A stretch of 64,000 nt of DNA from F23-D06 sp045132055. GTDB taxonomy: Bacteria > Bacteroidota > Bacteroidia > Bacteroidales > WCHB1-69. The notes under the pieces were generated by a model that saw nothing but the letters and a program-made list of their open reading frames with translations, did no database searches and was not told the origin of the DNA. Below are positions 7,234 to 17,208 of this stretch, in pieces; position 1 is the stretch's first letter; the number at the start of each line of letters is the position of its first letter. The stretch lies in assembly GCA_045132055.1 (NCBI GenBank), contig JBGURP010000007.1, positions 124,001 to 188,000 on the forward strand. The letters are read 5' to 3'. Made by a program: the position numbers and the translations under genes.

Positions 7234-10200
7234 TTAGTACGCAATATCCTGCACGCAACGTACACTGGCGGCACCTGCTTTGGATAGGCCATAATATGTA
7301 TTTATACCATGAGTAAGATTTGAATTAATCCATATGTATGTGGGGTTCGTTGCATCGTTATTACTCCACAAATAGCCACTCACATTGAAATTCGAAGGAT
7401 CACCTGTGGTTGCCATGATAAATCCAGCATAAGAAGGACTGAATGCTGAAAAATTACTTGTGGTGTTCAATGATGAATTCAATGTAACCAATTCAGCTGA
7501 TGTAGGAATATGCCAGCCACGAGGACAAATACCCTGGTTCTTGCTTTGATATGTTCCCATATTGAGAAAAGTGGAACTAGTCACACCATAGCCCGTAGCG
7601 GCAGACCAGTTGTAGAGATAGCCATATGTTCCATAATTGGAAGAGTTTCCAGCAGGATAGTAAATGTAACGTGCAGTAGTTGACATGTTACTGGGGTCTC
7701 CTGTTGATAGGAGCGAGATGGTGGTTCCGTGTATACCGGATGGCCAATCCAAATAATTGTCATAGTGTTTGGCCTTGAGGTTGGACTTCATCCAGCACTG
7801 GGTGCCAATCTTAACAGTAGCATAAGTATAGTCGTCCTGGTCGGTAAGGGTCTGGCCGCAGTTGAGGGCGGTCTTCACCGTCTTGGTAGCACTGCTGTAA
7901 CCGGTTCCGAACGCATTCGAAGCGTATGATTTGATATAATACGTGGTATTGGCTGAAAGGCCGGTAAGGGTCATAACCTGGGCATTGACAGAACCTGACA
8001 CTTTCACCCACTTGGTACCTGCCTCGGACGCATTGGTAGAAACATTGGTGCTGGAAGGTGGGGTGGACGACACGGATGAATTTGTGGTGTAAACCATTCC
8101 ACGATCTGTCAACGGGCTGTTTCCATCGGTGGACACGTAAGTCATAAGCTTAATGGAGTTCTGGCTCACATTTGTACTGTAGTAGGCAGGTGCTTCATAA
8201 TTACCGGTGAAACCTATGCCTGGTACGTTCGGAGTGGTGAACGCAACATGATTGGAGCTATACACATAAGTACCATCAGATTTCTTTGCGTATGCACGAA
8301 CATATCTTGACACATTTGGATTAGACCATGTATCAGATCTGGTAAAGGTCCCCGTACCTGTACCTGATGCTGTGATACTGAAAGTGTTGCTGCCTCCTAC
8401 AACGGGTGTAGTAGTCGCAGTACTCATCACAAAGCCTCTTTCAACATATGCCGGGTTACCAGCTTTGGTGACATTGCCAGTATATGTAAATGTATTACCC
8501 GAGCCAGAATAAACGGCAGAAACCATGGTCAATTCAGGATCAGCCAATGTAGTGAACTCGTCAGAACTGTATTCTGCATAAATCCAGCCTTGAAGGTCGG
8601 TTTGTATCTCTGCCCTGTACTTATAAGTGGCTCCTGGCTCCAGGCCAGCAACAGCCATGTAAAAAGCACCGGAAGAAGGTATGGTAGTCAATTGGCAGGT
8701 ATAGTCGGTATTGATATGACTGCTCGTAAACACAGCAGTATTAGAATTATATTCATCCATCACTATTTGAAAAGATCCATCCGCTTGCTTTTTATACAAG
8801 TAGAAGCCCCAACTTTGAACGGTCTCTGTAGCAGAACCATTGGTGATATAACCCTTCAATGTTACATATGTTTTGGCTATATTCGATACTCCATAGTTGG
8901 AAACTGTCTTTCCGCTCTTGGTGGTAAAGCTCTTCACTTGTCCGTATGAGGTACCATTACCATTGATGGCGTATGCACGATAGTAGTATGTGGTATTGGG
9001 AGCAAGATTAGCTAAATCCACTGTGTAATCACCAGTGGTAGTACCAGTAGCTACTTTTATCGAATTGGCCGTTGTCGGGTTATCAGAGGTGGAGTAACAA
9101 ATACCACGAGCCGAAATACTGCCAGTTCCCAGACTATTCACCGTGCCGGCCAAAGTGACGGTTCTAACAGACAAAGAGGAATATGCACCTGTGGACACGG
9201 CAGGAGCGTAGTTGCCGCCATACACGCAACGTACACCTTTGTAATCAATTTGGCCTACTACGTTATTGGTGTACAGGTATGCGTAAGCATTGACGAGGTA
9301 AGAATAACCTCCTCTATACCACCAGTATGCATACTTGCCGAAGGTAGTGTAAGAAGTGCCGTTATAGTAGCCATTAGGATAGGCGTTGAAACCGGAAGTA
9401 TTATTGGTACTAAGATCATTACCAGGTACACAAGTGCTTGATGAAGTCGTCCAACCGCTCTTGGAAGCCATAGCCTTGGCAATACTGCCACTGTTGCTGT
9501 TGCACAAGTATTCAGAAGTACCCTCCAGGGTGGATTTCAGCGTAGCCCATTCTTCTGCGGAAGGCATGTGCCAGTTGGCAGGACAAATACCCTGCACGTT
9601 GCCGGTAGAGGCGTAGGTGCCACGCATAGCAGCATTGTAAGAGTATTCGTATCCGTAGTTGACAAATGAGCCAGAAGTGGTCTTATAGTCAGAAGAAGAG
9701 AGCGCAGTGCCGTCTGCGTACTTGGTAATACGCATGTTGCTGCCCAACCAGCATTGGTTACCAACAGCCACGGTAGGATAGCTATTGCTACTCGCGTCTG
9801 TGATGTTTTCTTGATACGGAGCAATTGATGAACAAGCCTTCTCATTGCTCTCGGTCTTGAAGGATTTAACTGCACCATAAATAGTATCGTTCTGCTTGCT
9901 AATGGCAAAAACACGGTAGTAATATCTGGTATTGGAGGTGAGACCTGATATATATACGGAAGACAGCTCGTATGGGAATGTAGCTGGATTTTCTACAATG
10001 GCACCATAGGTTGTATTGGGCTTGTTCAATCGCAGTGTTGCATCATTGAATGTGCCAGCAACACTACTGCGGATATAACCGGCCTTCTTGACGCCTGTAA
10101 GCGGAGCCATATCACCGTCAGACACAACTCTACCAGCCTTGAGAGTGACGGAAGTTGTGGTGAGGTCCGTGACAGCTTTTGAAGCATCATAAGTCTCCAC

Positions 10201-13200
10201 CGTGGGTGATGGAATAGTGTTAGCCTCGCCATTGGAGTTGCTGCGGATACAACGCACGGACATGAACACGGAGTCGGGAACGGTATATGTACCTACATCA
10301 GATTGACTTCCACCGATACGGAAGTATTGGGAGTCATAACAAATAGCAGCAGGTTTTTTGTCTGTTGTCCAAAATCCAGCAACAGATCCAAAAGAATAAT
10401 CAGAATAGAAAAGATTATACCCATTGTTAATATTAGTGGGATATATACCTGCTGGTTTAGCGGCAAAACCAGTGGTATTGTTACTAGCTTGGTCACTACC
10501 GGGTACGCCATTAGAGGAGTTGGAGGACCAACCTTGTGTAAAAGCAAGTGACTTTACGTAAAGAGAAACATTATTGTTATAATAATACTTACTTTGGGCC
10601 TTCACATAATCTTTCAGCTCTTTCCAGTCTGCGCTGGAAGGCAAACGCCAGCCATCAGGACAAATCGCAGAAGCGGCCTTATAATTATACAGTTTGCCAT
10701 ATTGAGTATTGTATTTACTATAGGTGGAGCTTGTTAAATTGGTAAGATTTGGATAAATGTATCTTGCGCTCGTTCCTCCACCGTATAAAATGGTTGAAGG
10801 GTTATCAGTGTTAAAACCTGTTGTAATTGAAGTATAGTTATTTTGACGAGAGGCTCTCATATTTTCTCTCATCCAACATTGGTTACCTATACGTACAGTG
10901 GCGTATGTATTACCACTAACGTCAGTTACGGTCGGAGTTGTCGGACATGCCTCACCGTCCTTCGGAGTGTTGAGTTTGTCGTTCAGCTTGGCAATGCTGT
11001 CCAACAGATCATCCACTTGATCGTTGAAAGCGTCGGCAAGTTCGTCCAGCTTGGCCTGCATCTTGTTCTGAATATCATTGTAAACGGTCTGCAGGTCGCA
11101 GAAGTTCACCGCATTGTGGCAGTCGTTATCATTAAAATTGTCCTCCACAACGAGTGTGCCATCTGTTCCTATCTCGTCTAACACCGAGGGAACCGTAATG
11201 CCGCCGTTAGTATTGGAGACAACGACTTTGTCATTAAAACTAACCGTATCTTGGAATTCAACATTTTCATAGAATCCAACCCATTCATCAAAATAAACGT
11301 CATCATAAAATTCTGCCCGGCTATAAAAATCAGACCAAGTTCCTTCAAATGTGGTATATCCTGTAAACGTCTTGTCACCACCGACTGTTTCATCTTCGGT
11401 CTTGGTCACAAAGTTATCCAAAGTATCAACGCTGGCGTAATTATTCATATCGGGTTTATTATGAATGTATGCAGGTGAAGTCGCATCCTCCTCGTTCCAG
11501 TTGGCCTGTTGCTGAGCAGGGATATCGGCAGTGGTGATATAGCCCATGTCATCGGTAAACTCGCTGAGGGCTGTAGGTTTGTTGGAGAGATCGTTATAGT
11601 CGTTGGAGTATGCAACTACAGCGAAATCCGGTTTGTTGAGGATGTTGTTCCATTGTGCCGTCATAACGGCGTATGTGCCGTTCGTAAAATAAATGGTATC
11701 ATTGCTAATGCTTTGAATCTGGAGCTCGGAAACGGTCGGTTTGTGAAGAATAACGCCCATACCTTCGGTGGCTGTCCAGTCGGATTGCACCTGAGCAGCA
11801 GGAATGGTCGGCTTGTCGGTCAAATCACCGTAACTACCGCTGGTGGCTACCGTGGCCAAGTTGGGCTTGTGGAGGATTTGCGCCATACCTTCGGTGGCCG
11901 TCCAGTCGGATTGCACCTGAGCAGCAGGAATGGTTGGCTTGTCGGTCAAATCGCCGTAACTACCGCTGGTGGCTACCGTGGCCAAGTTGGGTTTGTGGAG
12001 GATTTGCGCCATACCTTCGGTGGCCGTCCAGTCGGACTGCACCTGAGCAGCAGGAATGGTAGGCTTGTCGGTCAAATCGCCGTAACTACCGCTGGTGGCC
12101 ACAGTTGCCAAAGTGGGCTTGTTCCAGATATAAGCGGGGTTAGTATCGTCGGCTTCAATCCAGTTAGCTTGCACCTGCGTGCCGCCACTGCCGCCTGCAC
12201 CCACCGGAATCTGCCATGTTGTGGTCTCTCCGCTCACCGTCTTGTGAATGTAGAGGATGGTACTGTCGGCATTCATGGTGTAGGTGAAAGTGGTAGCGGG
12301 AGCGTCTGCTCCGTCCTCACCGTTGGTCACATCGTAGGTAAATATGGTGTTATCGGTGTAAGTAATGGTGTATGTGTCCACATTGCCAACCGTGTTGGTC
12401 TTGGCAATGGATTGAATGCCACGGCCATCTTGGCCATTAGTACCGTCCGTTCCGTTGGTTCCATCCTGTCCGGGTGTACCATTGGTCACTGTAAAGGTGG
12501 ATGTAGTGTTGTCGCTATAATGGATCGTATAAGTATCGACAAGGCCGTCAGACTCCGGTCCAGTGACATTCGTAATACCACGGCCATCGGTACCGTTCGT
12601 TCCGTCAGTACCGTTAATACCGTTGGTCACCGTGAAAGTAGTGTTGCTACCGTCGGTGTAAGAGATTGTATAGGTATCCACATTGTCGCTAGTACCCGTC
12701 TTGGTAATGGATTGGATGCCTTTGCCGTCTGCACCGGGAGCACCAGGCAAACCGTTGGTCACCGTGAAAGTGGAGGTTGTGCCGTTGGTGTAATTGATAG
12801 TGTAGGTATCCACATTGCCGCTGGTGCCCGTCTTGACGATGGACAGAATGCCCACGCCATCGGCGCCAGAACCGGAGCCGGAACCGCCGCCCGTAGGCAA
12901 GGTTACGGAGTTACCTCCGGAGATGGTAAGCACATTACCCACAATGGTGAGGGTCTGGGCAATGCCCACACCGTCCTGGCCGTCCACACCGTTGGTCACG
13001 GTGAAGGTGGAAGTACTGCCATCGGTTAATGTTATTGTGTAAGTATCTACATTGTTATTGCTCACCGGACCGGTAATGCTGGCAATGCCCACGCCATCGG
13101 TACCGTTCGTACCGTCCGTTCCATTCGTACCGTTTGTACCGTTGGTCACCGTATATGTAGTGGTGTTTCCGTTACTATAATATATTGTATAGGTGTCCAC

Positions 13201-14223
13201 ATTGCCGCTGGTGCCCGTCTTGGCAATGGAGTCGATGCCCACGCCGTCTGCACCGGTTTGGCCGGGCTGGCCAGAACCGGAGCCAGCAATAGAGGACAGG
13301 TCAACAGAGTTGCCGCCAGCGCCAGAGATGGTAAGCAGAGTGCCCACGAGGGAGAGGGTTTGATCAACGCCCTGACCATTCAGGCCGTTTGTCACCGTAT
13401 AGGTAGTGGTGTTTCCGTTACTATAATATATTGTATAGGTATCCACATTGCCACTGGTGCCAGTCTTGGCAATGGAGTCGATGCCCACGCCGTCTTGGCC
13501 GGGTTGGCCAGGTTGACCGGGGGCACCAGCTGCTCCGTTGGTTACCGTGAAAGTGGAGGTAGTATTGTCACTGAATGTAATGGTGTAGGTATCAACGAGG
13601 CCGTTGGAAACAGGACCCGTGATGCCAGTAATGCCCACGCCGTCTTGGCCGGGTTGGCCAGGTTGGCCAGGATTACCTTGGGGACCTTGCGGGCCAGCAG
13701 GGCCTTGCGGACCAGGAGTTCCGTTGGCGAGGAAGAAACTCTGCGGCTGGCTGCCGGGATAGGTAATGGTAAGCATGTAGCCCGTGTCAACAGGGGCGAT
13801 GGCGATGGCTGGCACGTTGCCAGCTGCGCCCGCATAGAGTGCGTATGGCACACTCAGGAGCTGCTGCTCGCCTTCAATGCTGTAATTGATTCCGCCGTCG
13901 GGGTCAATCTCCGACTTGAGGAAGAACGGGCCATTGGCCCAATCGATGCTGGCCATAGTGCCCGACACAATATTACCACTGCCCACTTCTATGGTAAGCA
14001 GGCCATTGACGTTGGTAGTCGCATTGTGCGTCTCCACATACATGGGAGTGCCGTTCACACTGCCTTGCAAGATACTGATTCTGGCAGATACAGTCTGGTT
14101 CGTTACCAGCGTGTTGTTGGCATTGCGAACCACTGCCTGGTAGCTCATCTTCTGCGGTGCCTGTGCGAACACAGCCGCAATCGTAAGCATGATTACGAAA
14201 AGAAATGATAAAAGTTTTTTCAT
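7234..14223 (-). CDS. Giant exported collagen-like/FISUMP repeat protein
   Basis: 2329 residues with a signal peptide (about 1-20). Residues 20-165 form a Bacteroidota N-terminal module (KMSYQAVVRNANNTLV; SVPYALYAGAAG). Residues about 166-640 alternate collagen-like Gly-X-Y runs (GPQGPAGPQGPQG) with units of the type VDTYTIxYxxNxTTxxTVTNG. Three nearly exact 42-residue repeats follow at about 698-825. Three FISUMP domains (TYATVRIGNQCWMRENM ... CPDGWRLPS ... VRC) lie at about 1098-1323, 1463-1670 and 2120-2329, separated by fibronectin-III-like modules (LxPNTTYYYRAYAING). The protein ends in the third FISUMP domain with no T9SS sorting signal. It is probably a cell-surface or secreted adhesive or structural protein; its ligand is unknown. 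The gene follows a small T9SS-type gene by 65 bases and is probably co-transcribed with it. Confidence 0.85.
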   Translation of the reverse strand: MKKLLSFLFVIMLTIAAVFAQAPQKMSYQAVVRNANNTLVTNQTVSARISILQGSVNGTPMYVETHNATTNVNGLLTIEVGSGNIVSGTMASIDWANGPFFLKSEIDPDGGINYSIEGEQQLLSVPYALYAGAAGNVPAIAIAPVDTGYMLTITYPGSQPQSFFLANGTPGPQGPAGPQGPQGNPGQPGQPGQDGVGITGITGPVSNGLVDTYTITFSDNTTSTFTVTNGAAGAPGQPGQPGQDGVGIDSIAKTGTSGNVDTYTIYYSNGNTTTYTVTNGLNGQGVDQTLSLVGTLLTISGAGGNSVDLSSIAGSGSGQPGQTGADGVGIDSIAKTGTSGNVDTYTIYYSNGNTTTYTVTNGTNGTNGTDGTNGTDGVGIASITGPVSNNNVDTYTITLTDGSTSTFTVTNGVDGQDGVGIAQTLTIVGNVLTISGGNSVTLPTGGGSGSGSGADGVGILSIVKTGTSGNVDTYTINYTNGTTSTFTVTNGLPGAPGADGKGIQSITKTGTSDNVDTYTISYTDGSNTTFTVTNGINGTDGTNGTDGRGITNVTGPESDGLVDTYTIHYSDNTTSTFTVTNGTPGQDGTNGTDGTNGQDGRGIQSIAKTNTVGNVDTYTITYTDNTIFTYDVTNGEDGADAPATTFTYTMNADSTILYIHKTVSGETTTWQIPVGAGGSGGTQVQANWIEADDTNPAYIWNKPTLATVATSGSYGDLTDKPTIPAAQVQSDWTATEGMAQILHKPNLATVATSGSYGDLTDKPTIPAAQVQSDWTATEGMAQILHKPNLATVATSGSYGDLTDKPTIPAAQVQSDWTATEGMGVILHKPTVSELQIQSISNDTIYFTNGTYAVMTAQWNNILNKPDFAVVAYSNDYNDLSNKPTALSEFTDDMGYITTADIPAQQQANWNEEDATSPAYIHNKPDMNNYASVDTLDNFVTKTEDETVGGDKTFTGYTTFEGTWSDFYSRAEFYDDVYFDEWVGFYENVEFQDTVSFNDKVVVSNTNGGITVPSVLDEIGTDGTLVVEDNFNDNDCHNAVNFCDLQTVYNDIQNKMQAKLDELADAFNDQVDDLLDSIAKLNDKLNTPKDGEACPTTPTVTDVSGNTYATVRIGNQCWMRENMRASRQNNYTSITTGFNTDNPSTILYGGGTSARYIYPNLTNLTSSTYSKYNTQYGKLYNYKAASAICPDGWRLPSSADWKELKDYVKAQSKYYYNNNVSLYVKSLAFTQGWSSNSSNGVPGSDQASNNTTGFAAKPAGIYPTNINNGYNLFYSDYSFGSVAGFWTTDKKPAAICYDSQYFRIGGSQSDVGTYTVPDSVFMSVRCIRSNSNGEANTIPSPTVETYDASKAVTDLTTTSVTLKAGRVVSDGDMAPLTGVKKAGYIRSSVAGTFNDATLRLNKPNTTYGAIVENPATFPYELSSVYISGLTSNTRYYYRVFAISKQNDTIYGAVKSFKTESNEKACSSIAPYQENITDASSNSYPTVAVGNQCWLGSNMRITKYADGTALSSSDYKTTSGSFVNYGYEYSYNAAMRGTYASTGNVQGICPANWHMPSAEEWATLKSTLEGTSEYLCNSNSGSIAKAMASKSGWTTSSSTCVPGNDLSTNNTSGFNAYPNGYYNGTSYTTFGKYAYWWYRGGYSYLVNAYAYLYTNNVVGQIDYKGVRCVYGGNYAPAVSTGAYSSLSVRTVTLAGTVNSLGTGSISARGICYSTSDNPTTANSIKVATGTTTGDYTVDLANLAPNTTYYYRAYAINGNGTSYGQVKSFTTKSGKTVSNYGVSNIAKTYVTLKGYITNGSATETVQSWGFYLYKKQADGSFQIVMDEYNSNTAVFTSSHINTDYTCQLTTIPSSGAFYMAVAGLEPGATYKYRAEIQTDLQGWIYAEYSSDEFTTLADPELTMVSAVYSGSGNTFTYTGNVTKAGNPAYVERGFVMSTATTTPVVGGSNTFSITASGTGTGTFTRSDTWSNPNVSRYVRAYAKKSDGTYVYSSNHVAFTTPNVPGIGFTGNYEAPAYYSTNVSQNSIKLMTYVSTDGNSPLTDRGMVYTTNSSVSSTPPSSTNVSTNASEAGTKWVKVSGSVNAQVMTLTGLSANTTYYIKSYASNAFGTGYSSATKTVKTALNCGQTLTDQDDYTYATVKIGTQCWMKSNLKAKHYDNYLDWPSGIHGTTISLLSTGDPSNMSTTARYIYYPAGNSSNYGTYGYLYNWSAATGYGVTSSTFLNMGTYQSKNQGICPRGWHIPTSAELVTLNSSLNTTSNFSAFSPSYAGFIMATTGDPSNFNVSGYLWSNNDATNPTYIWINSNLTHGINTYYGLSKAGAASVRCVQDIAY
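11755..12132 (-). repeat. Three 126-base tandem repeats inside the giant gene
   Basis: Equivalent points at 11781, 11907 and 12033 are exactly 126 bases apart, giving three nearly identical 42-residue units containing SGSYGDLTDKPTIPAAQVQ. Low divergence points to recent duplication or gene conversion. Confidence 0.9.
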
Positions 14224-14261
14224 AATATTGGGATTTAAATGAATATTCGTTTCCGTTGCAG

Positions 14262-14281
14262 AGACGCACGGCCGTGCGTCT
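14262..14281. repeat. GACGC-type perfect palindrome
   Basis: AGACGCACGGCCGTGCGTCT is a 20-base perfect palindrome in the 65-base gap between two co-directional genes. It shares the AGACGC ends with the palindrome at 22475-22498. Confidence 0.75.
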
Positions 14282-14288
14282 TTACTGA

Positions 14289-14774
14289 TTAGAATTTATT
14301 CTTGACGATTTGGAATGTTTTCAACAAACGTTTTCCGTCCATCACGCGCAATTGGTAGGTGGCGGAAGGATAGACAGAGAGGTCCATGTTGGTAAGCAGT
14401 TCCGTTACCTGGAACACCTGGAGCAGGCGTCCGTGCTTGTCGTACAGCTGGGCAGTGAGACCGTCTGCAGGAATCTCGAAATTGGAGATGCGCAAGTTGA
14501 TGAAGTCCGGCGTCGGGTTAGGGAAGATGACGGCTTCCAGTTTGATACCAGGATAGTTGTCAACGCCAACGGTCTGGAATTCGTAGGGTTGCTGTACACC
14601 TTCAATGATGTACTTGCCCGTGGTTTCCACCCGTTGGTCGGCAATCTGACCTACGGTATAGGTGGCAGAGCCGCCACTACCGGAAGCAGTTCCGCCAGCC
14701 GGCACTACGGCCGACTGACTGAACAAAGAGAATGTTAACAGGCTGAAAATCAGCATTAAGTAAATCTTTTTCAT
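14289..14774 (-). CDS. Small exported protein with T9SS-type C-terminal domain
   Basis: 161 residues. A signal peptide (about 1-19, ending SLFSQS) is followed by a short Gly/Ser-rich segment (GGTASGSGGSATYTVGQIAD). From about residue 80 there is a type-A sorting domain: FPNPTPDFINLRI, AQLYDKHGRLLQVFQV and the terminal TYQLRVMDGKRLLKTFQIVK. So nearly half the protein is the T9SS signal. It lies just upstream of the giant collagen-like gene, in the same direction, and may mark the start of that transcript. A partner role on the surface is a guess from adjacency. The N-terminal segment resembles those found in proteins annotated only as hypothetical T9SS substrates. Confidence 0.8.
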   Translation of the reverse strand: MKKIYLMLIFSLLTFSLFSQSAVVPAGGTASGSGGSATYTVGQIADQRVETTGKYIIEGVQQPYEFQTVGVDNYPGIKLEAVIFPNPTPDFINLRISNFEIPADGLTAQLYDKHGRLLQVFQVTELLTNMDLSVYPSATYQLRVMDGKRLLKTFQIVKNKF

Positions 14775-14921
14775 AACAAGTTGTGTATTATTATTTGTAA
14801 AATTAATTTTTCAGGCTACAAAGATGAGCATATTATTTCATTTTATCAAGTTATTCACAACAAAATGTTATTAACACAATGAACAAGTCCGATTATTTTT
14901 CGCATGATAGATTTTTTTGTG

Positions 14922-14929
14922 TACCTTTG
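14922..14929 (+). promoter_or_regulatory. -7 box TACCTTTG
   Basis: TAnnTTTG match 81 bases before the ATG at 15011. The resulting leader would be mostly pyrimidine-rich low-complexity sequence. Confidence 0.55.
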
Positions 14930-14937
14930 CACCCCGT

Positions 14938-14998
14938 TACACTCCCCCTTCTACCCCCTAACTGCTAACTCTAAACTTTTAACTCTAAACCAAATAAT
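14938..14998. repeat. Pyrimidine-rich/TAACTCTAAAC low-complexity tract
   Basis: CT-rich run followed by TAACTGCTAACTCTAAAC-type units, lying between the -7 box and the start of the acetyl-CoA synthetase gene. Confidence 0.55.
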
Positions 14999-15010
14999 CC
15001 CCCCATTTTT

Positions 15011-17083
15011 ATGATAAACCCCAAACTCATCAACCCCAAAAGCATCGTAATCTGCGGTGCCTCCAGTGACATTCACAAGCCGGGCGGCAAAGCCCTGAAA
15101 AATCTGTTGGAAAGTGCCTTCAAGGGCGAAGTCTATGCCGTGAACCCCAAGGAAGACGAGGTACAGGGCATCAAGTGCTACAAGCAGGTGGAAGACCTGC
15201 CGCAGGTAGATTGCGCCATCCTCTGCATCGCGGCCAAGTTCTGCGCCCACACAGTGGACGTGCTGACGCAGCAGAAAGGGACGCAAGGCTTCATCATCGT
15301 CAGCGCGGGCTTCTCGGAGGAGAATGCCGAGGGTGCTGCCATTGAGAAGCATATCGTGGATGCCATCAACGCCGTGGGCGGATCGCTCATCGGCCCCAAC
15401 TGCACCGGTTTCCTCAACACCAACTATAGCGGCTGCTTCGACACCCCGATCCCGAAACTCGACCCCAAGGGAGTGGATTTCATCACGGGTAGCGGTGCCA
15501 CCGCTGTTTTTATCAAGGAATACGGCATGAGCAACGGCCTGAAATTCAACAGTGTGTGGGCTGTGGGCAACAGCGCACAACTCGGCATTGAGGATGTATT
15601 GGAGCATCTGGACGAGACCTTCGATCCCGAGAAGTCCAGCCACGTCATCATGCTCTACATGGAGAAAATCGGCGATCCGCAACGTTTGCTGAAGCATAGC
15701 CGTAACCTCATCAACAAGGGCTGTAAAATCGCGGCCATTAAGTCCGGAGGTTCCGCTGCCGGCTCGCGTGCGGCTTCGTCGCACACCGGCGCACTGGCCA
15801 CCAATGATGCTGCTGTCGATGCCCTGTTCCAGAAAGCCGGCATCGTGCGCTGCCACAACCGTCAGGAGCTGACCACTGTCTGCGCTGTCTTCATGCATCC
15901 TGAGATCAAGGGCAATCGCTGCGCGGTCATCACCCACGCCGGCGGCCCCGCTGTGATGCTCACCGACGTGTTGAGCAACGGCGGAATAGAGGTACCCCCA
16001 CTCAAGGATCACCCAGCTAGCCCCGCGCTGCTCGCCAAACTCTTCGGAGGTTCTTCCGTGGGCAACCCCATCGACTTCCTCGCCACCGGCACCGCCGAAC
16101 AACTCGGCTATATCATCGACACGGTCGAGAACGAGTACACCGACATTGACTTTTCCGTGGTTATCTTCGGCTCACCGGGTCTCTTCTCCAACAAGGAGGT
16201 CTATGACCTGCTGGATGAAAAGATGAAGACCTGCAAGAAGCCCATCTTCCCTGTGCTACCGTCCATCATCAACGTGAAACAGGAGATCGAGGACTTCATC
16301 GCCAAGGGACGCATCAACTTCCCGGAGGAGTGTGTGTTAGGCAACGCCCTCGTCAAAGTGTGGAACACCCCGAAACCGCAACCCGAGCATGTGGAACTGC
16401 CACAGGTGGATGTAGCCCGCATCCGCAAGACCATCGAGCGCTGCGAGAGCGGTTATCTGGAGATTGCCGATTACAACGAGCTGTTGGACGCCGCCGGCAT
16501 CTCCCGCAAGAAGTCTGTGGAAGTGGATAAGAAAGAAGATGCGTTGGCATTCGCCAAAGAGGTAAACTGCGGCAAGGACACGCCGTTGGTCATGAAGGTC
16601 GTGGGTCCGCTGCACAAGTCCGATGTGGGCGGCGTAACGCTCAATGTGAAAGATCTCGACACCGTCGGCAAGGAGTTCGACCGCCTGATGGCGATCAAGG
16701 ACACTTACGCCGTGGAGATGTACCCGATGTTGGACGGTACGGACGTCTATATTGGCGCTATCCGCGACGAGAAGTTCGGCCATCAGATCTTCTTCGGTTT
16801 GGGCGGCATCTTTATCGAAGTGCTCAAGGATGTGCAGTCCGCGTTGGCTCCCATCACGGCTGACGAGGCCAAGCAGATGCTCACGAAGTTGCGTGGCTAC
16901 AAGATCCTGCAAGGTGTGCGCGGCCAGGAGCCCGTCAACATCGACCTCTACGCAGAGCAGGTCGCCCGCGTGAGCGCGCTGGTGCAGGCCGCTCCCGAAA
17001 TCGTGGAGATGGACCTCAACCCGCTGCTCGGCAACCCGCGCTACGTGACTGCAGTGGATGCGAGAATCCGAATCGAAAAATAA
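15011..17083 (+). CDS. ADP-forming acetyl/acyl-CoA synthetase, fused subunits
   Basis: 690 residues in the alpha-beta fused architecture of NDP-forming acyl-CoA synthetases. It starts with a CoA-binding domain (residues about 8-130, SIVICGASSDIHKPGGKAL), then a succinyl-CoA-ligase-like domain pair with the phosphohistidine loop SSHTGALA (about residues 257-264), and ends with an ATP-grasp domain (about 470-690; KVVGPLHKSDVGGV, DLNPLLG). The reaction is acetyl-CoA + ADP + Pi to acetate + CoA + ATP, giving ATP by substrate-level phosphorylation in fermenters. Exact acyl specificity cannot be read from the sequence. It has its own promoter and a strong terminator at 17107, so it is a single-gene unit. 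Confidence 0.92.
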   Translation: MINPKLINPKSIVICGASSDIHKPGGKALKNLLESAFKGEVYAVNPKEDEVQGIKCYKQVEDLPQVDCAILCIAAKFCAHTVDVLTQQKGTQGFIIVSAGFSEENAEGAAIEKHIVDAINAVGGSLIGPNCTGFLNTNYSGCFDTPIPKLDPKGVDFITGSGATAVFIKEYGMSNGLKFNSVWAVGNSAQLGIEDVLEHLDETFDPEKSSHVIMLYMEKIGDPQRLLKHSRNLINKGCKIAAIKSGGSAAGSRAASSHTGALATNDAAVDALFQKAGIVRCHNRQELTTVCAVFMHPEIKGNRCAVITHAGGPAVMLTDVLSNGGIEVPPLKDHPASPALLAKLFGGSSVGNPIDFLATGTAEQLGYIIDTVENEYTDIDFSVVIFGSPGLFSNKEVYDLLDEKMKTCKKPIFPVLPSIINVKQEIEDFIAKGRINFPEECVLGNALVKVWNTPKPQPEHVELPQVDVARIRKTIERCESGYLEIADYNELLDAAGISRKKSVEVDKKEDALAFAKEVNCGKDTPLVMKVVGPLHKSDVGGVTLNVKDLDTVGKEFDRLMAIKDTYAVEMYPMLDGTDVYIGAIRDEKFGHQIFFGLGGIFIEVLKDVQSALAPITADEAKQMLTKLRGYKILQGVRGQEPVNIDLYAEQVARVSALVQAAPEIVEMDLNPLLGNPRYVTAVDARIRIEK

Positions 17084-17084
17084 A

Positions 17085-17109
17085 TAAACGATTAGAGATT
17101 AGAGATGAG
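17085..17109. repeat. GATTAGAGATTAGAGATGAG repeat at gene 3' end
   Basis: A 25-base stretch beginning TAAAC directly after the stop codon. It is identical to 41431-41455 at the end of the carbamate kinase gene. Confidence 0.75.
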
Positions 17110-17140
17110 GAAATGGCTGCAGACATTTCCTCTTTTTTTT
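17107..17140 (+). terminator. Rho-independent terminator
   Basis: Arms GAGGAAATG and CATTTCCTC around an eight-base loop, followed by eight T. Confidence 0.88.
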
Positions 17141-17208
17141 CTCGGCACCTTTGCAATTTTTACCGTCTTCATATCGTTAATTGAAAGTTCATTTTTAATC
17201 CGCGCTTT

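Noticed and set aside
11755..12132. Regular 126-base repeats as a possible CRISPR array
   Set aside because: Repeats are contiguous, in frame and translated as 42-residue units, with no unique spacers and no cas genes.
11509..13029. 506-codon open frame antisense to the giant repeat gene
   Set aside because: It arises from the repeat composition of the minus-strand gene, is made of Gly/Val/His-rich low-complexity residues, and has no signal or promoter.
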